From: Hypnocyclicus thermotrophus
Lineage (GTDB): Bacteria; Fusobacteriota; Fusobacteriia; Fusobacteriales; Fusobacteriaceae
Direction: 5' to 3'
Assembly: GCF_004365575.1 (NCBI RefSeq)
Contig: NZ_SOBG01000004.1
Location: forward strand, 1-64,000
Length of the DNA: 64,000 bases
How positions within the stretch are numbered: the first letter of the stretch is position 1; the number at the start of each line of letters is the position of its first letter. The notes below the pieces were generated by a model. The model made no database searches, was not told the DNA's origin, and worked only from the letters and a program-made list of their open reading frames with translations. The translations under genes and the position numbers were made by a program. Shown piece after piece: positions 17,651 through 27,297 of this stretch.

Positions 17651-17693
17651 AAAAACAGGCTAAAATAAAATCAACTCATTTTAGCCTGTTTTT
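17651..17693. terminator. Terminator after the FabK-like gene
   Basis: AAAAACAGGCTAAAAT (17651-17666) pairs perfectly with 17678-17693 across an 11-base loop, with flanking A and T runs. It lies 4 bases beyond the stop codon of the FabK-like gene and insulates it from leuC. Confidence 0.9.
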
Positions 17694-17696
17694 TTA

Positions 17697-18629
17697 TTAA
17701 TAAGCTTTTAATTTATCAAAAACTTCTTTTACTGAAACAATCTCATTTACTTTATATACATCTTTCCCAGAAAAATATAATCCATCTTCAAGATTTCCTG
17801 CATGAGCATTTAATAATTTTTCTTTTACACAAAACTCATGGTTACAATGTTTTAAACAATTATCACAATTTCTTGGTTTTTCTATCTCACCATTAAATAA
17901 TCTTTCCACAAATCTTGTTTTTATTGCATTTGCTGGAAGTCCTGCTGGACTATCTATTCTTACTACATCGCCTTCTTTTGCATTTACATATATCTGTTTA
18001 AATTTTTCTGATACATTACATTCGTATGTAGCTACAAATCTTGTTCCCATTTGGATACCGTCTACTCCTAAATCAAACATTCTTTTAGCATCTTCTGGCG
18101 TTACTACTCCTCCTGCTCCAATTACTGGTATTTTTACAGCTTCTTTTATCTCTTTTACTATATCCCATGAATCATCATCAGTTCCAAGATGCCCTCCTGC
18201 ATTACCACCTTCAACAACTATTGCACTAGCTCCTAATCTTTGAGATAGTTTTGCTAATTTTACAGATGATACAATAGGTACCACTGGAACATTATACTCT
18301 TTTCCCCATTGAAATACATCTCTTGAAAAACCTGCACCACATACAACTAAATCTATTCCTTCTTTCATTGCTGTAATAACAACATCTTTAAACTCTGTCA
18401 CAGCAAACATTACATTTATTCCTATTATTCCATTAGTCATTTCTCTTGCTTTTCTTATTTCAGACTTTACTTCATCTAATGGAAGTGCTGACCCAGCTAT
18501 TAAACCTATTCCACCTTCATTTGCTACTGCTGCTGCCAAATTTGATAGCGAAGCTTTTACTGCCATTCCACCTTGTACAATTGGTATTTTTACATCTAAA
18601 TCTGCTATTTTTAATTTTGGAAATCTCAT
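17697..18629 (-). CDS. FabK / nitronate monooxygenase family flavoprotein
   Basis: This FMN-dependent TIM-barrel protein belongs to the family that holds enoyl-ACP reductase II (FabK) and nitronate monooxygenase. The 310-residue product starts with PIVQGGMAV (residues 16-24) and has the catalytic-loop histidine H147 in GGNAGGHLG and the phosphate-binding GAGGV. No FabI, FabL or FabV is in the window, and the rest of the fatty-acid set is nearby, so it may be the enoyl reductase. A C-terminal cluster C255, C258, C262, C267, absent from classical pneumococcal FabK as I know it, could bind a metal or iron-sulfur centre. It is monocistronic with its own promoter. Confidence 0.8.
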   Translation of the reverse strand: MRFPKLKIADLDVKIPIVQGGMAVKASLSNLAAAVANEGGIGLIAGSALPLDEVKSEIRKAREMTNGIIGINVMFAVTEFKDVVITAMKEGIDLVVCGAGFSRDVFQWGKEYNVPVVPIVSSVKLAKLSQRLGASAIVVEGGNAGGHLGTDDDSWDIVKEIKEAVKIPVIGAGGVVTPEDAKRMFDLGVDGIQMGTRFVATYECNVSEKFKQIYVNAKEGDVVRIDSPAGLPANAIKTRFVERLFNGEIEKPRNCDNCLKHCNHEFCVKEKLLNAHAGNLEDGLYFSGKDVYKVNEIVSVKEVFDKLKAY

Positions 18630-18669
18630 CTTAACGCCCCCTATATATTTTTATTTTTAATTTCAACTT

Positions 18670-18698
18670 GTTATAGTAAAAAATTTTATAATATTCAA
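18670..18698 (-). promoter_or_regulatory. Promoter of the FabK-like gene
   Basis: On the minus strand TTGAAT (18693-18698), 17 bases, then TATAAC (18670-18675), about 40 bases before the start codon. A TGTTAT half-site overlaps the -10 box (plus strand 18669-18674) and the surrounding 14 bases match the fabD/accD motif at 9 of 12 fixed positions, which is only suggestive. Confidence 0.65.
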
Positions 18699-18713
18699 AT
18701 AAATAAAAATAAT

Positions 18714-18761
18714 AAAAAAACTGTGTAAAAAACTATTTCTAGCTATCTACACAGTTTTTTT
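18714..18761. terminator. Terminator at the end of the glucan locus
   Basis: AAAAAAACTGTGTA (18714-18727) pairs with TACACAGTTTTTTT (18748-18761) across a 20-base loop. It lies directly after the stop codon of the 1124-residue phosphorylase and ends the minus-strand glucan operon before the FabK-like gene. Confidence 0.88.
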
Positions 18762-18762
18762 A

Positions 18763-21700
18763 TTATAATTTTAAATAAACTTCTATTATTTCAATATTAT
18801 TACTTCTATTAAATATATCATTACTTACTTTTTTATTAAATTTTAATTCTTTAAATTCTTGTATATCTCCACATTTATATTTAACTACTAAACTAGGGTT
18901 TTCTGAAATAACATATTTTATTTTTGTATTTGCAAAAGAAAATTCTAAATACTCATTATTTATAAATTCTTCTTTTTTTAACATTATTGGATTAAATATT
19001 ATTTCTTTATTTTTTACATAGATTCCTAATTCTAAGAATCTACTTAAAATATCTTCTTTTACTTGACCAGTCATTCCTGGTTGTTGTACTCCACTTTGTT
19101 TTGGTGTATGAGAATATGGATCTGTTGTAAAGGCCCCATAATCTTTTGGATTTTTATGAATTCCTAACCCTTCTTTTATTTTATAATAATAATTTATAAG
19201 TTTTTCTAATTTTGATTTTTCTACATTATTCTTATCAAATATATATATATTTTCAGCTACTGCAAGAACTAATTTTGATACCATATGCCAATAAATACTT
19301 CCAAGTCCTTCATATTTATAGAATGTTCCTGATCTTCCTGTAAATAATCTATGTTGAAATACTTCTTCATAGATATCTAAAAGTTTTGATTTTTCTTCTT
19401 TTATTAACGAATTATATTTTTCATTAAGTGATAAGAACTCTAGCTTTTCTAATAAAACATTTTTATTTCTAAAAGAACTATCAAAATGATAATTTCCCTC
19501 TATATCTTTTTTAATAAAAGTTTCATTATTTTCTTTTAAAAGTTCTTGTACAATTTTTAAACTTTCTACTTTTTCTTTAGGCAAAATATTTTTCTCTAAG
19601 AAATTTGGAAGTCTTTTATCTGGATAAAGCATAAAACTCTCTTGATCTTTTCTGTATAATTCACTACTATACATTTTTTCAATTAATTGGATAACTTCAT
19701 CAATATCAAGCTTAAAACTACTTAATGCAGCAACTTGTCCTTCAAGCATATCATATAAAAATTCTACTTTCATTTCTTTATCATTATAATTTGTTATATT
19801 ATATGCACTATATAGACCATTTTCTTTTTTATTATGAACTATTGATTTATCTACAAATTTTAATAAAATATCAAATAAGTCTAATAATTTTTCTTTACTA
19901 TATTCTATTTTTTCAGTTTCTTCTAACTTATAAACTATTTCTCTATATTTTTCACCAGCTAATCCTAACTCATCTGTTATTATTAATCTTTTTTTATCAT
20001 CAAAATCATTATTTAAATACTCTTTATTTTTTACAAATATAGAATAAATACTATCAGTTAACTGAGCTAATTCTTTTGATAATTTATAACTATTTTCATT
20101 ACTATTTTTATATAATTCTTTTATAAATTTTAAAAATCTACTTATATAACATAATGTAACAACAGATACTCCATACCCTACAAGTGCATTATTAGCATCA
20201 TTCCATTCAGGTCTTTGAGTATTCATCCATATTCCTGCATCTAAAATAAAATTGTATATTTTAGCATGTAAAGATACTAATAATTTTTCTGTAAAATTAA
20301 CCAATCTTGGAGTTTTACCATTTAATACAAATTTTGCATCGTAACCAATTTCTTTTTCTATTTTCTCTATTAAATTATTTAGTTTAGTATCAAAATCTAT
20401 TGTATTTTGAGGATCTTTCTTTATGTCTTCATATTTTTTTATTCTATATGGTACATTTGCAAATGTAAAAATATTTTTATTTAAAAACTCTTTTAATTTT
20501 TCTGGATAATATTCATTTGCTAATTCGAGAAGTTTTAACAAATAAATTATTTGATGATCTCCCCAATATCCAATAAATGACCAAGGATCTTCTGGATCAT
20601 GTAATTCCCAATCAATACCATTTTTAGTTATTCTATATGGATTGTATCCATCAATAGTAGAAGCATTTAAAAATTTTGTAATCATCGAAAAAATAAATCC
20701 TGGATATGATATAGCTAATGATTCCCAATTTTGAAAAATATCTCTCCAATTCCCTTGATAATAAAATTGATATTCACCTTTTTCATTTTTTATATCGATA
20801 TTAAAAATATTCCAAGGTCTACTTGGATCTCCATGTCTTCTTGAAAAAATAAGTGGCAAATATTCTAATGTTATTCTTATTAAATGTGGATTATTTAATT
20901 TTTCAACATGATTTATCAATTCAAAATAATTAATTTCATATTCTATTTCATTAAAACTATTTTCAAATTCATTATAAATTTCTTTATTACAGCTATTTAA
21001 ATATTTCAAATAATCTTTTTTATCTATTAAATAATCCTTATAAAATATTCCGCCTCTCATAATATTGAACATTACATTTGAAAGATGTCTTTTATCGTTT
21101 AATTTATCATTTGTAAATTGAATTCCATCAGATAATGCTATAAATCTTTTTAATTCTTCATATCCTATTTTTATATCATTTTCAAGTTTCTCAATTATAT
21201 TATCTTTTTTTATATTTTTTATTAATTTTACTAATTTTGAATAATCATAATTTAAGTCAAAAGTTATAATCCATTCTTTTTCATTTTCTAATTCAAATTG
21301 TAAGTTAACTAAATATGATCCTTTTTCTCCTTTTACTTCTTTTTCCTCTTTAACTAATTTACCTTCTCTAAAATCATTTAATTGCTTACTACTTAATAGT
21401 ATTTTTTTATTTTTTATTTCATTAAATATTCCCCATACAACATTTGCTGAAAGTGCTTCACTTGGTTCTGCTCTATCTACAGGTACCGAACTAAGTCGAT
21501 ATATACCTAAATTTACATCTTTTATTAATTCTACTTTTTTATATCCATCTATAAGAGTACTTTTAGTATCTTGTACTAATTTTTCTACTCCATATGGAAG
21601 TATATTTTGTAATCCATCAATTATATCTATTTTTATTTTTTCACTATTTTTATTAATAATTTTACTTTTTTTTATAAAACCATATTTTTCACTATTCTCA

Positions 21701-22137
21701 TAAGAATATTGAAATGTAATATTTAAATCATTATTTATCTCTTCAAATATTATTTTATTTCCTAAATCATTTTTATATATATTTCTTTGAATATCATAAA
21801 TTAAATTTAAAGAAAATGGCTCCCATAAATATTTTTTATTTTTTATTTCAACTATCATTATTGTTTTATTTCCTGTTATTTCATATGTATCATGAATTTT
21901 ATCATCTGTATAATAAGGAAATATAGTATTATCAGGATTTTTTCTACCTGCTGTAAGTCCTCCTGTACTTGAAATAAACATAAAATGATCACTATTACTT
22001 GTGATAGTCATAAAAAATGGATTCATTTTATCAACATTATTTATTTTATAATATTCTTTATTATTTATTTTTACTATTTCTGGTAAAATTTTTTTTTCTG
22101 AATGTTTTATTTTATTTTCTCCTAAAAATATTTCCAT
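18763..22137 (-). CDS. GH94-clan glucoside phosphorylase, probably GH149-like beta-1,3-glucan phosphorylase
   Basis: This 1124-residue cytoplasmic protein (no signal peptide) belongs to the large inverting phosphorylases related to GH94. Key motifs are STGGLTAGRKNPDN (57-70), RRHGDPSRPWN (433-443), GNWRDIFQNWE (462-472), GYWGDHQ (523-529) and EWNDANNALVG (644-654), which carries the expected catalytic aspartate. From memory these motifs fit family GH149, beta-1,3-oligoglucan phosphorylases, better than cellobiose phosphorylase; family assignment should be treated as inference. The reaction would release glucose 1-phosphate from imported laminari-oligosaccharides. It is the last gene of the glucan locus, 102 bases after yesL, in a gap with no clear promoter, so it is probably read from upstream. 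Confidence 0.78.
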   Translation of the reverse strand: MEIFLGENKIKHSEKKILPEIVKINNKEYYKINNVDKMNPFFMTITSNSDHFMFISSTGGLTAGRKNPDNTIFPYYTDDKIHDTYEITGNKTIMIVEIKNKKYLWEPFSLNLIYDIQRNIYKNDLGNKIIFEEINNDLNITFQYSYENSEKYGFIKKSKIINKNSEKIKIDIIDGLQNILPYGVEKLVQDTKSTLIDGYKKVELIKDVNLGIYRLSSVPVDRAEPSEALSANVVWGIFNEIKNKKILLSSKQLNDFREGKLVKEEKEVKGEKGSYLVNLQFELENEKEWIITFDLNYDYSKLVKLIKNIKKDNIIEKLENDIKIGYEELKRFIALSDGIQFTNDKLNDKRHLSNVMFNIMRGGIFYKDYLIDKKDYLKYLNSCNKEIYNEFENSFNEIEYEINYFELINHVEKLNNPHLIRITLEYLPLIFSRRHGDPSRPWNIFNIDIKNEKGEYQFYYQGNWRDIFQNWESLAISYPGFIFSMITKFLNASTIDGYNPYRITKNGIDWELHDPEDPWSFIGYWGDHQIIYLLKLLELANEYYPEKLKEFLNKNIFTFANVPYRIKKYEDIKKDPQNTIDFDTKLNNLIEKIEKEIGYDAKFVLNGKTPRLVNFTEKLLVSLHAKIYNFILDAGIWMNTQRPEWNDANNALVGYGVSVVTLCYISRFLKFIKELYKNSNENSYKLSKELAQLTDSIYSIFVKNKEYLNNDFDDKKRLIITDELGLAGEKYREIVYKLEETEKIEYSKEKLLDLFDILLKFVDKSIVHNKKENGLYSAYNITNYNDKEMKVEFLYDMLEGQVAALSSFKLDIDEVIQLIEKMYSSELYRKDQESFMLYPDKRLPNFLEKNILPKEKVESLKIVQELLKENNETFIKKDIEGNYHFDSSFRNKNVLLEKLEFLSLNEKYNSLIKEEKSKLLDIYEEVFQHRLFTGRSGTFYKYEGLGSIYWHMVSKLVLAVAENIYIFDKNNVEKSKLEKLINYYYKIKEGLGIHKNPKDYGAFTTDPYSHTPKQSGVQQPGMTGQVKEDILSRFLELGIYVKNKEIIFNPIMLKKEEFINNEYLEFSFANTKIKYVISENPSLVVKYKCGDIQEFKELKFNKKVSNDIFNRSNNIEIIEVYLKL

Positions 22138-22239
22138 TTTCTTTCCTCCAAAAGATTATTTATTTTTCACAATTCTAAATTAAGTATACGAAATTATGAA
22201 AATTTTATTTATTTTTCTTATTTATATTCTAACCTCTTA

Positions 22240-22800
22240 TTATTTATTATATTTTTTTAAAGTATAGTAAATTAATATATTTAAAAAAATTAATCCCAAT
22301 CCTATCCCAAATACAATAAATAAAAATATATTAAATACAAATATAACATATATTAAGTACAATACACCTAAAAACGGAACTATTATCCAAATATTTAAAT
22401 TTAAAAATTTAAATGCAAAACTAAAAATGTTTTTTATTTTCATTTCATAATTCGCTTTGATATAGGCTATAATAAAAAAATACATTAAAAAATATATTTC
22501 TAATATTCCATAAATAAAAGACAACTTTTTCCCTATTTCAAGAATTATAAAAAGCAGAAAAAATATAAGAGTTAAAACTACTGATTCTCTTATATTTTCT
22601 CTAAATAATTTTTTATAATTTTTAAAAATTTCAATTTTTCCATTATCAATCCATTTTCGTGTAATATATGCCACACTTGTTAATGAAGAAAAAAGAGTAA
22701 CAATCCCAAGTGAGCTCAATATAAAAAATATACTTAATTTCATTATTTTATATATTATATCTAAAAAGTTATAAAATTTACTTTCTATTGTTACTCTCAT
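22240..22800 (-). CDS. YesL/DUF624 membrane protein
   Basis: This 186-residue protein is almost entirely hydrophobic, with about five membrane segments, and matches the YesL (DUF624) family in size and in the N-terminal pattern of a first segment followed by a conserved SLTSVAYI-type stretch. YesL proteins accompany CUT1-type oligosaccharide importers of the LplA/LplB/YtcP kind together with YesM and YesN, exactly as here. Their role is unknown; an accessory function for the transporter or the sensor is guessed from position. AAGGAG precedes the ATG. The gene lies 12 bases after the GH30 gene. Confidence 0.78.
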   Translation of the reverse strand: MRVTIESKFYNFLDIIYKIMKLSIFFILSSLGIVTLFSSLTSVAYITRKWIDNGKIEIFKNYKKLFRENIRESVVLTLIFFLLFIILEIGKKLSFIYGILEIYFLMYFFIIAYIKANYEMKIKNIFSFAFKFLNLNIWIIVPFLGVLYLIYVIFVFNIFLFIVFGIGLGLIFLNILIYYTLKKYNK

Positions 22801-22812
22801 ATTATTTCTCCT

Positions 22813-24165
22813 TTATTTTTCTAATATTATAGTTTGAATAGAATGTGGTTTTATCATTCCTTTAACTTTTTCTTCATCTAATTCTATTTCATAAGTTTTT
22901 TCTTCATTTTTTTCATTCATTATGACAACTATATACTTAGCTTCTCCAGCCCAAGTTGTCACCCATAAATCATTAGAAGATAATTTATGTTCTAATCTTT
23001 TGTATCCTCTCTTTATATATTTACTAAAATGTCCAATATAAAAATAAGAAGAATTATAATATATTTTATTTTCTTTAGTATCTGCAATTATTGGAGCATC
23101 GCAAAAATTATTTACATGATTTGGACCACCAAATTCATTAAGTACTATATTCCAATCACACCAAGCAATTGTATAATGATTAAGATCATTTATAATATGT
23201 TTTCCATATTTTTCTCCAGTCCACCATTCACCTACAAGTGATGTTTTCCCCGTATTATAATGTGGATTGCATCCTTCTGTAAAAAGTAAATTCTTTCCAT
23301 ATGTTTTATGCGTATAATCAAGTACACTGTCATCCATATTTGTACTATTATCACCATTTTGACCATACCAATGGAATCCAACTCCCCAAACCCATCTTGC
23401 TGCTTCTTTATCAGATAATATAGTATCAACTCTTTCTTTCATTATATCTTTATTATGATCCCATACTATTATTTTTATATTTTCTAATCCTTCTTTTTTT
23501 AAAGTAGGCCCTAATATTTTTACAAAATCTCTTTCTTCATCACTTTCATAAATACAATTATCCCAAGGTGTTTCAGCCATAGGTTCATTTTGAATAGTTA
23601 ATCCCCATATGTCTACTCCTTCTTTTTTATATTCTTTTATATATTTAGCAAAATATTTTGCCCATACTTCTCTATATTCTAATTTTAATTTCCCACCATT
23701 ATTCATTCTACCATTTGTTTTCATCCAAGCAGGAGGAGACCATGGAGAAGCAAATAATTTTATCTCTGGATTTAAAGAAAACGCCTTTTTAATAAGAGGT
23801 ATCAAAGATTTTTTATCTCTTTCAATTGAAAAAGTTTTTAATTCTATATCATCTGGTGTTTCACAATAAGCATAATTTTCTAAAGAAAAATCACAACTAT
23901 TTATATGTGTACGACAAAAAGAATAACCTATTCCCTCTTCTTTATCAAAATAAGCTTTTAATATTTCCTCTTGCTTATCTTTACTAAGTTTATCTATAGT
24001 TGTAGAGGCAGCTTCTGTAAAAGCTCCCCCTATTCCAAGCATTGTTTGATATTTTTTTTCAGAATTAATTTTTATTTTTATTTCTCCTGAATCTATTCTT
24101 TGAAATTCTTTTTCTGTTAATCTATCATTAGTATTTTTAGCTGTTTCAATTAATCTTATCTTCAT
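22813..24165 (-). CDS. Cytoplasmic GH30 glycoside hydrolase
   Basis: This 450-residue enzyme belongs to GH30 (glucosylceramidase/beta-1,6-glucanase family). The acid/base glutamate is E194 in IQNEPMAETPW and the nucleophile is E297 in LLFTEGCNPHY; SPWSPPAWMKT (140-150) is a typical clan A feature. There is no signal peptide, so it acts on imported sugars. Beside beta-1,3-glucan phosphorylases, removal of beta-1,6 glucose branches of laminarin is the most likely task, by inference. I place the start at 24165 because GGAG fits that ATG with 6 bases of spacing; the ATG at 24171 would abut the ribosome site. Confidence 0.88.
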   Translation of the reverse strand: MKIRLIETAKNTNDRLTEKEFQRIDSGEIKIKINSEKKYQTMLGIGGAFTEAASTTIDKLSKDKQEEILKAYFDKEEGIGYSFCRTHINSCDFSLENYAYCETPDDIELKTFSIERDKKSLIPLIKKAFSLNPEIKLFASPWSPPAWMKTNGRMNNGGKLKLEYREVWAKYFAKYIKEYKKEGVDIWGLTIQNEPMAETPWDNCIYESDEERDFVKILGPTLKKEGLENIKIIVWDHNKDIMKERVDTILSDKEAARWVWGVGFHWYGQNGDNSTNMDDSVLDYTHKTYGKNLLFTEGCNPHYNTGKTSLVGEWWTGEKYGKHIINDLNHYTIAWCDWNIVLNEFGGPNHVNNFCDAPIIADTKENKIYYNSSYFYIGHFSKYIKRGYKRLEHKLSSNDLWVTTWAGEAKYIVVIMNEKNEEKTYEIELDEEKVKGMIKPHSIQTIILEK

Positions 24166-24174
24166 AATCATCTC

Positions 24175-27100
24175 CTATTCAAAGTGACAAATTACTTTAT
24201 CCACTCTTTTCTCTCTAAGCTTATAAGCAACTTCTCCAGAAATCATATTTCCGGAAACTTCTATTTTTTCTCCCTCAATAAATAACTCTATCTTACTTAT
24301 TTTTACTCCATTTTCTCCATAAGTAGATTTTTTAGATGGATTTATATATTTTATATTAATTTTTGAAAATAACTTAAATTCAATTTCTCCATTTTCATTA
24401 AAAAATTCTGTATTTATTTTTGGATTAAATGTAAATGTTAAATCATTATTTCTATACTCAAATAATTTATCACCTATAAAAATGTACTTCCACATACTTA
24501 AAAATTCTGCTGTAGATCCACTAAGTCTTGCACTAAATCCTTGTCCGTGTAGATTTTCATTTCCATTTGCACTACTTACTATAAATGATGAATTTTCAAG
24601 TACACTTCTTCCGTATGTTTTATAATCTAAAAATGGTGGTAACATAGTTTTTATATCTTTATAAAATTCATCTACTAAATTAGCTTTTAATATCTCTAAT
24701 AAGTATTTGAATTCCATATGCATAAATATAGATTCATTTTCTAGCCATCCTGGCGTGAATGCTCTAAGTCTTCCTATACTATATGGTTCATTTTCTATGC
24801 TTTCTGATGTTTTATACATTTTTAATTTTTTATCATATATATTTGATTCTTTTACAAATTTATATAACTGTTTTTGCTCTTCATTATCTATTATTTTAAA
24901 TGCTCTTGCTACTCCCTCTAAAAAATGTGGTAATGCTCTTACATCAAATTTTTTAGGAGTTATTATTCCATCTTTTTCTTCGTATTCTGTTAAAGTATAT
25001 GTGAAATATGTAGGATAAATTCCTTTCCCATACTCTTTTGCTAATTTTATTCCTTTTTCCATTTTATTTAACATTTTTTCTATAGTTTTTATTAAAAACT
25101 CTTTTTCTACTATTTCTTTTGCTCCATCAATATAAAAAAATACTTTTTCTCTATAAGCCTCTTTTAAAGTTGCTACTTTATCCCAATACTCAAATTGATT
25201 ATTATTTTCAAAATAATTATCTAATTCATTAGAAATTCCTATAATAAAGTCTTTTAATTCAACTAATATTTCAAATTGATTATTATTTGTAGATTTTAAA
25301 TTTTCTAATAAAAATTCTAATATTCTTTTTAATTCAAAAGTTTCACTCATTCCAGAACCAATTATTCCAGGAAGTCCATTTAATGCATCATTCCATCCTG
25401 GTTTATTAGCTTCCATTTCAAGCCCCATTCCTAATGGATCAAGTGTTGCAAATTTATTTATTCCTAAAAGAAGAAGTTTTTCAAACATATTTGTTGAATA
25501 TATTTCTCTAGTTTTGTCAACTAAATAATTATGACCTCTTTCTTTTAAAATTTCTTCTTTTTTATGATTTTCAAGTACTGCTCCTATTTGCATTACATTC
25601 CCTTTGTAAATTTTGTATTTATCCTTTCTTGCTTGTACAAACGCAGGACTATCAAATACTCTATATTTATTTTTATTAAATAAAATCTCTTCTATTTTTT
25701 CTGGATATATTTCTTTATATGAATCAATTAAATCCATTAAATATGTAAAATGATCAATCCAGTATCCTTCTCCAAATTCTGCTTGCTCAAACTGTTCACA
25801 GTCGTACATTAGTTTATTTATAAACTCTGTTTCATTTACTTTTAAATTAATTTTATTATTATTAATAAATGTTAAAACTTCTCCAGGAGTAAAATAATTA
25901 TTTAATAAATATTCTCTTAATTCATCCATTTTATTTTCAACTAATTCAAATATCTTTGAATTAGAATCTAATCTAAATACAGTTCCTTTTACAACTAACG
26001 GATTATTTCCATCAGCTTGAATAAAATTAATAAACATATTTAAATTGAAATCTTCTATTTCTGGATTAAATAATATATCATTTCTTCTGTTTTGTAATAC
26101 GTCTCTAAAATTTCCATTACCTTGAGAATATTTATTTGCTTGTAATGAGAAAAAATTATAATCTCTTTCTAAATCTCCATGTTTTCTAGAAAATATATGA
26201 TATACATTTTTACCATTTTTACTATCAAATACTAATGGATAACCTCCTCTTAAAATATTATCCATATAATTTTGCTCACAATATTTATTAAACAATTCAT
26301 TTGAGGTTTTAGTATAAATATTGTCAACTACTTCTTCAATTACTTCATCAGCTTCTTTTAATTTTCTTTCAACAAACTCATTTGTTTTCAAGATATTAAT
26401 TTTTGCATTTATATCATCTCTATCTTCAGCAAAGCCAAACATACTATTTATTATCATTTTTTCATTTGATTTTACTATTTTTTCAATACAAGAAAATGCA
26501 CTTGGAAGGGTATTTTCACAATATTGTTTTTTTAATAAAATCTCTTTTAATTTCTCATTTTTAAAATTATACGGAACTTGTAAACTCGTGTTCATTTCAA
26601 ATAAAATATTTTTATCATATATAACATCTAAAAGATTATCTTCATTTGTTGCAAAATAAAAGTATCCACTTTTTATCTCTTCAACTACTTCTATATCTCC
26701 AATTTCTGTTCTTACACCATAAAATGGAACTTTTTTATCTGTATTTGATATTTGCATCCAAGCTCTAGCTGTAAATCCCATCTCCTTAAATAATGTGCTT
26801 GAAACACCATATGGCAATACTTCTGGTAATCCATCTACTATTTCTATATTTTTATCTTTATCAGATAAATTTTCTATTTCTACTCTTCTTATTAATCCAG
26901 GAAATTCTTCATTTGAAATAGTAAAATAAACCACTTTTACTTTTAATTCTAATTCTTTATTTATTTCTACTATTTCTAATTTATTTTTGTATATATACAT
27001 ATCTCTACTAATGTTATCGCTATGAGTTGTTTCTGAAAATGCTTCATAATATTCATTTTCAATTTTTAAAAATGTTCTAAACCCTTTTAAAGGTGTCGAT

Positions 27101-27297
27101 GTATAACTTTGATCAGCTGGTTTAAATTCCATTATAGAATTGTCTTTATTTGTAATCCCAAAACTAGCAATTCCCTGACCTCTGTTTACATAAAATACCC
27201 ACATCGGTATACCTTCTTTACCTGCAATCCCTGGTAAAAAACTAGAAAAACATTTTTGTTTATCATAGTTGTTAATTAAAAAATCAGTCTTTTTCAT
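24175..27297 (-). CDS. GH94-clan glucoside phosphorylase, probably GH161-like beta-1,3-glucan phosphorylase
   Basis: This 1040-residue cytoplasmic protein is a second, distinct GH94-related phosphorylase. It begins with SSFLPGIAGKEGIPMW (18-33) and FYVNRGQGIASFG, then SRKHGD (370-375), GNFRDV (395-400), GYWIDH (511-516) and GWNDALNGLPG (634-644) with the expected catalytic aspartate. From memory this pattern resembles family GH161 (the Paenibacillus beta-1,3-oligoglucan phosphorylase type). It differs from the 1124-residue protein throughout, so the two are not a recent duplication. Two extra ATG codons lie upstream; the third ATG has GGAG at proper spacing and I use it. It overlaps the yesN-like gene by 14 bases and lies 9 bases from GH30. 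Confidence 0.78.
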   Translation of the reverse strand: MKKTDFLINNYDKQKCFSSFLPGIAGKEGIPMWVFYVNRGQGIASFGITNKDNSIMEFKPADQSYTSTPLKGFRTFLKIENEYYEAFSETTHSDNISRDMYIYKNKLEIVEINKELELKVKVVYFTISNEEFPGLIRRVEIENLSDKDKNIEIVDGLPEVLPYGVSSTLFKEMGFTARAWMQISNTDKKVPFYGVRTEIGDIEVVEEIKSGYFYFATNEDNLLDVIYDKNILFEMNTSLQVPYNFKNEKLKEILLKKQYCENTLPSAFSCIEKIVKSNEKMIINSMFGFAEDRDDINAKINILKTNEFVERKLKEADEVIEEVVDNIYTKTSNELFNKYCEQNYMDNILRGGYPLVFDSKNGKNVYHIFSRKHGDLERDYNFFSLQANKYSQGNGNFRDVLQNRRNDILFNPEIEDFNLNMFINFIQADGNNPLVVKGTVFRLDSNSKIFELVENKMDELREYLLNNYFTPGEVLTFINNNKINLKVNETEFINKLMYDCEQFEQAEFGEGYWIDHFTYLMDLIDSYKEIYPEKIEEILFNKNKYRVFDSPAFVQARKDKYKIYKGNVMQIGAVLENHKKEEILKERGHNYLVDKTREIYSTNMFEKLLLLGINKFATLDPLGMGLEMEANKPGWNDALNGLPGIIGSGMSETFELKRILEFLLENLKSTNNNQFEILVELKDFIIGISNELDNYFENNNQFEYWDKVATLKEAYREKVFFYIDGAKEIVEKEFLIKTIEKMLNKMEKGIKLAKEYGKGIYPTYFTYTLTEYEEKDGIITPKKFDVRALPHFLEGVARAFKIIDNEEQKQLYKFVKESNIYDKKLKMYKTSESIENEPYSIGRLRAFTPGWLENESIFMHMEFKYLLEILKANLVDEFYKDIKTMLPPFLDYKTYGRSVLENSSFIVSSANGNENLHGQGFSARLSGSTAEFLSMWKYIFIGDKLFEYRNNDLTFTFNPKINTEFFNENGEIEFKLFSKINIKYINPSKKSTYGENGVKISKIELFIEGEKIEVSGNMISGEVAYKLREKRVDKVICHFE

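Noticed and set aside
22138-22239. Third copy of the 40-bp regulatory box before the 1124-residue phosphorylase gene
   Set aside because: I read both strands and found no GATTTGGT-like core or 20-base-spaced AATC units.
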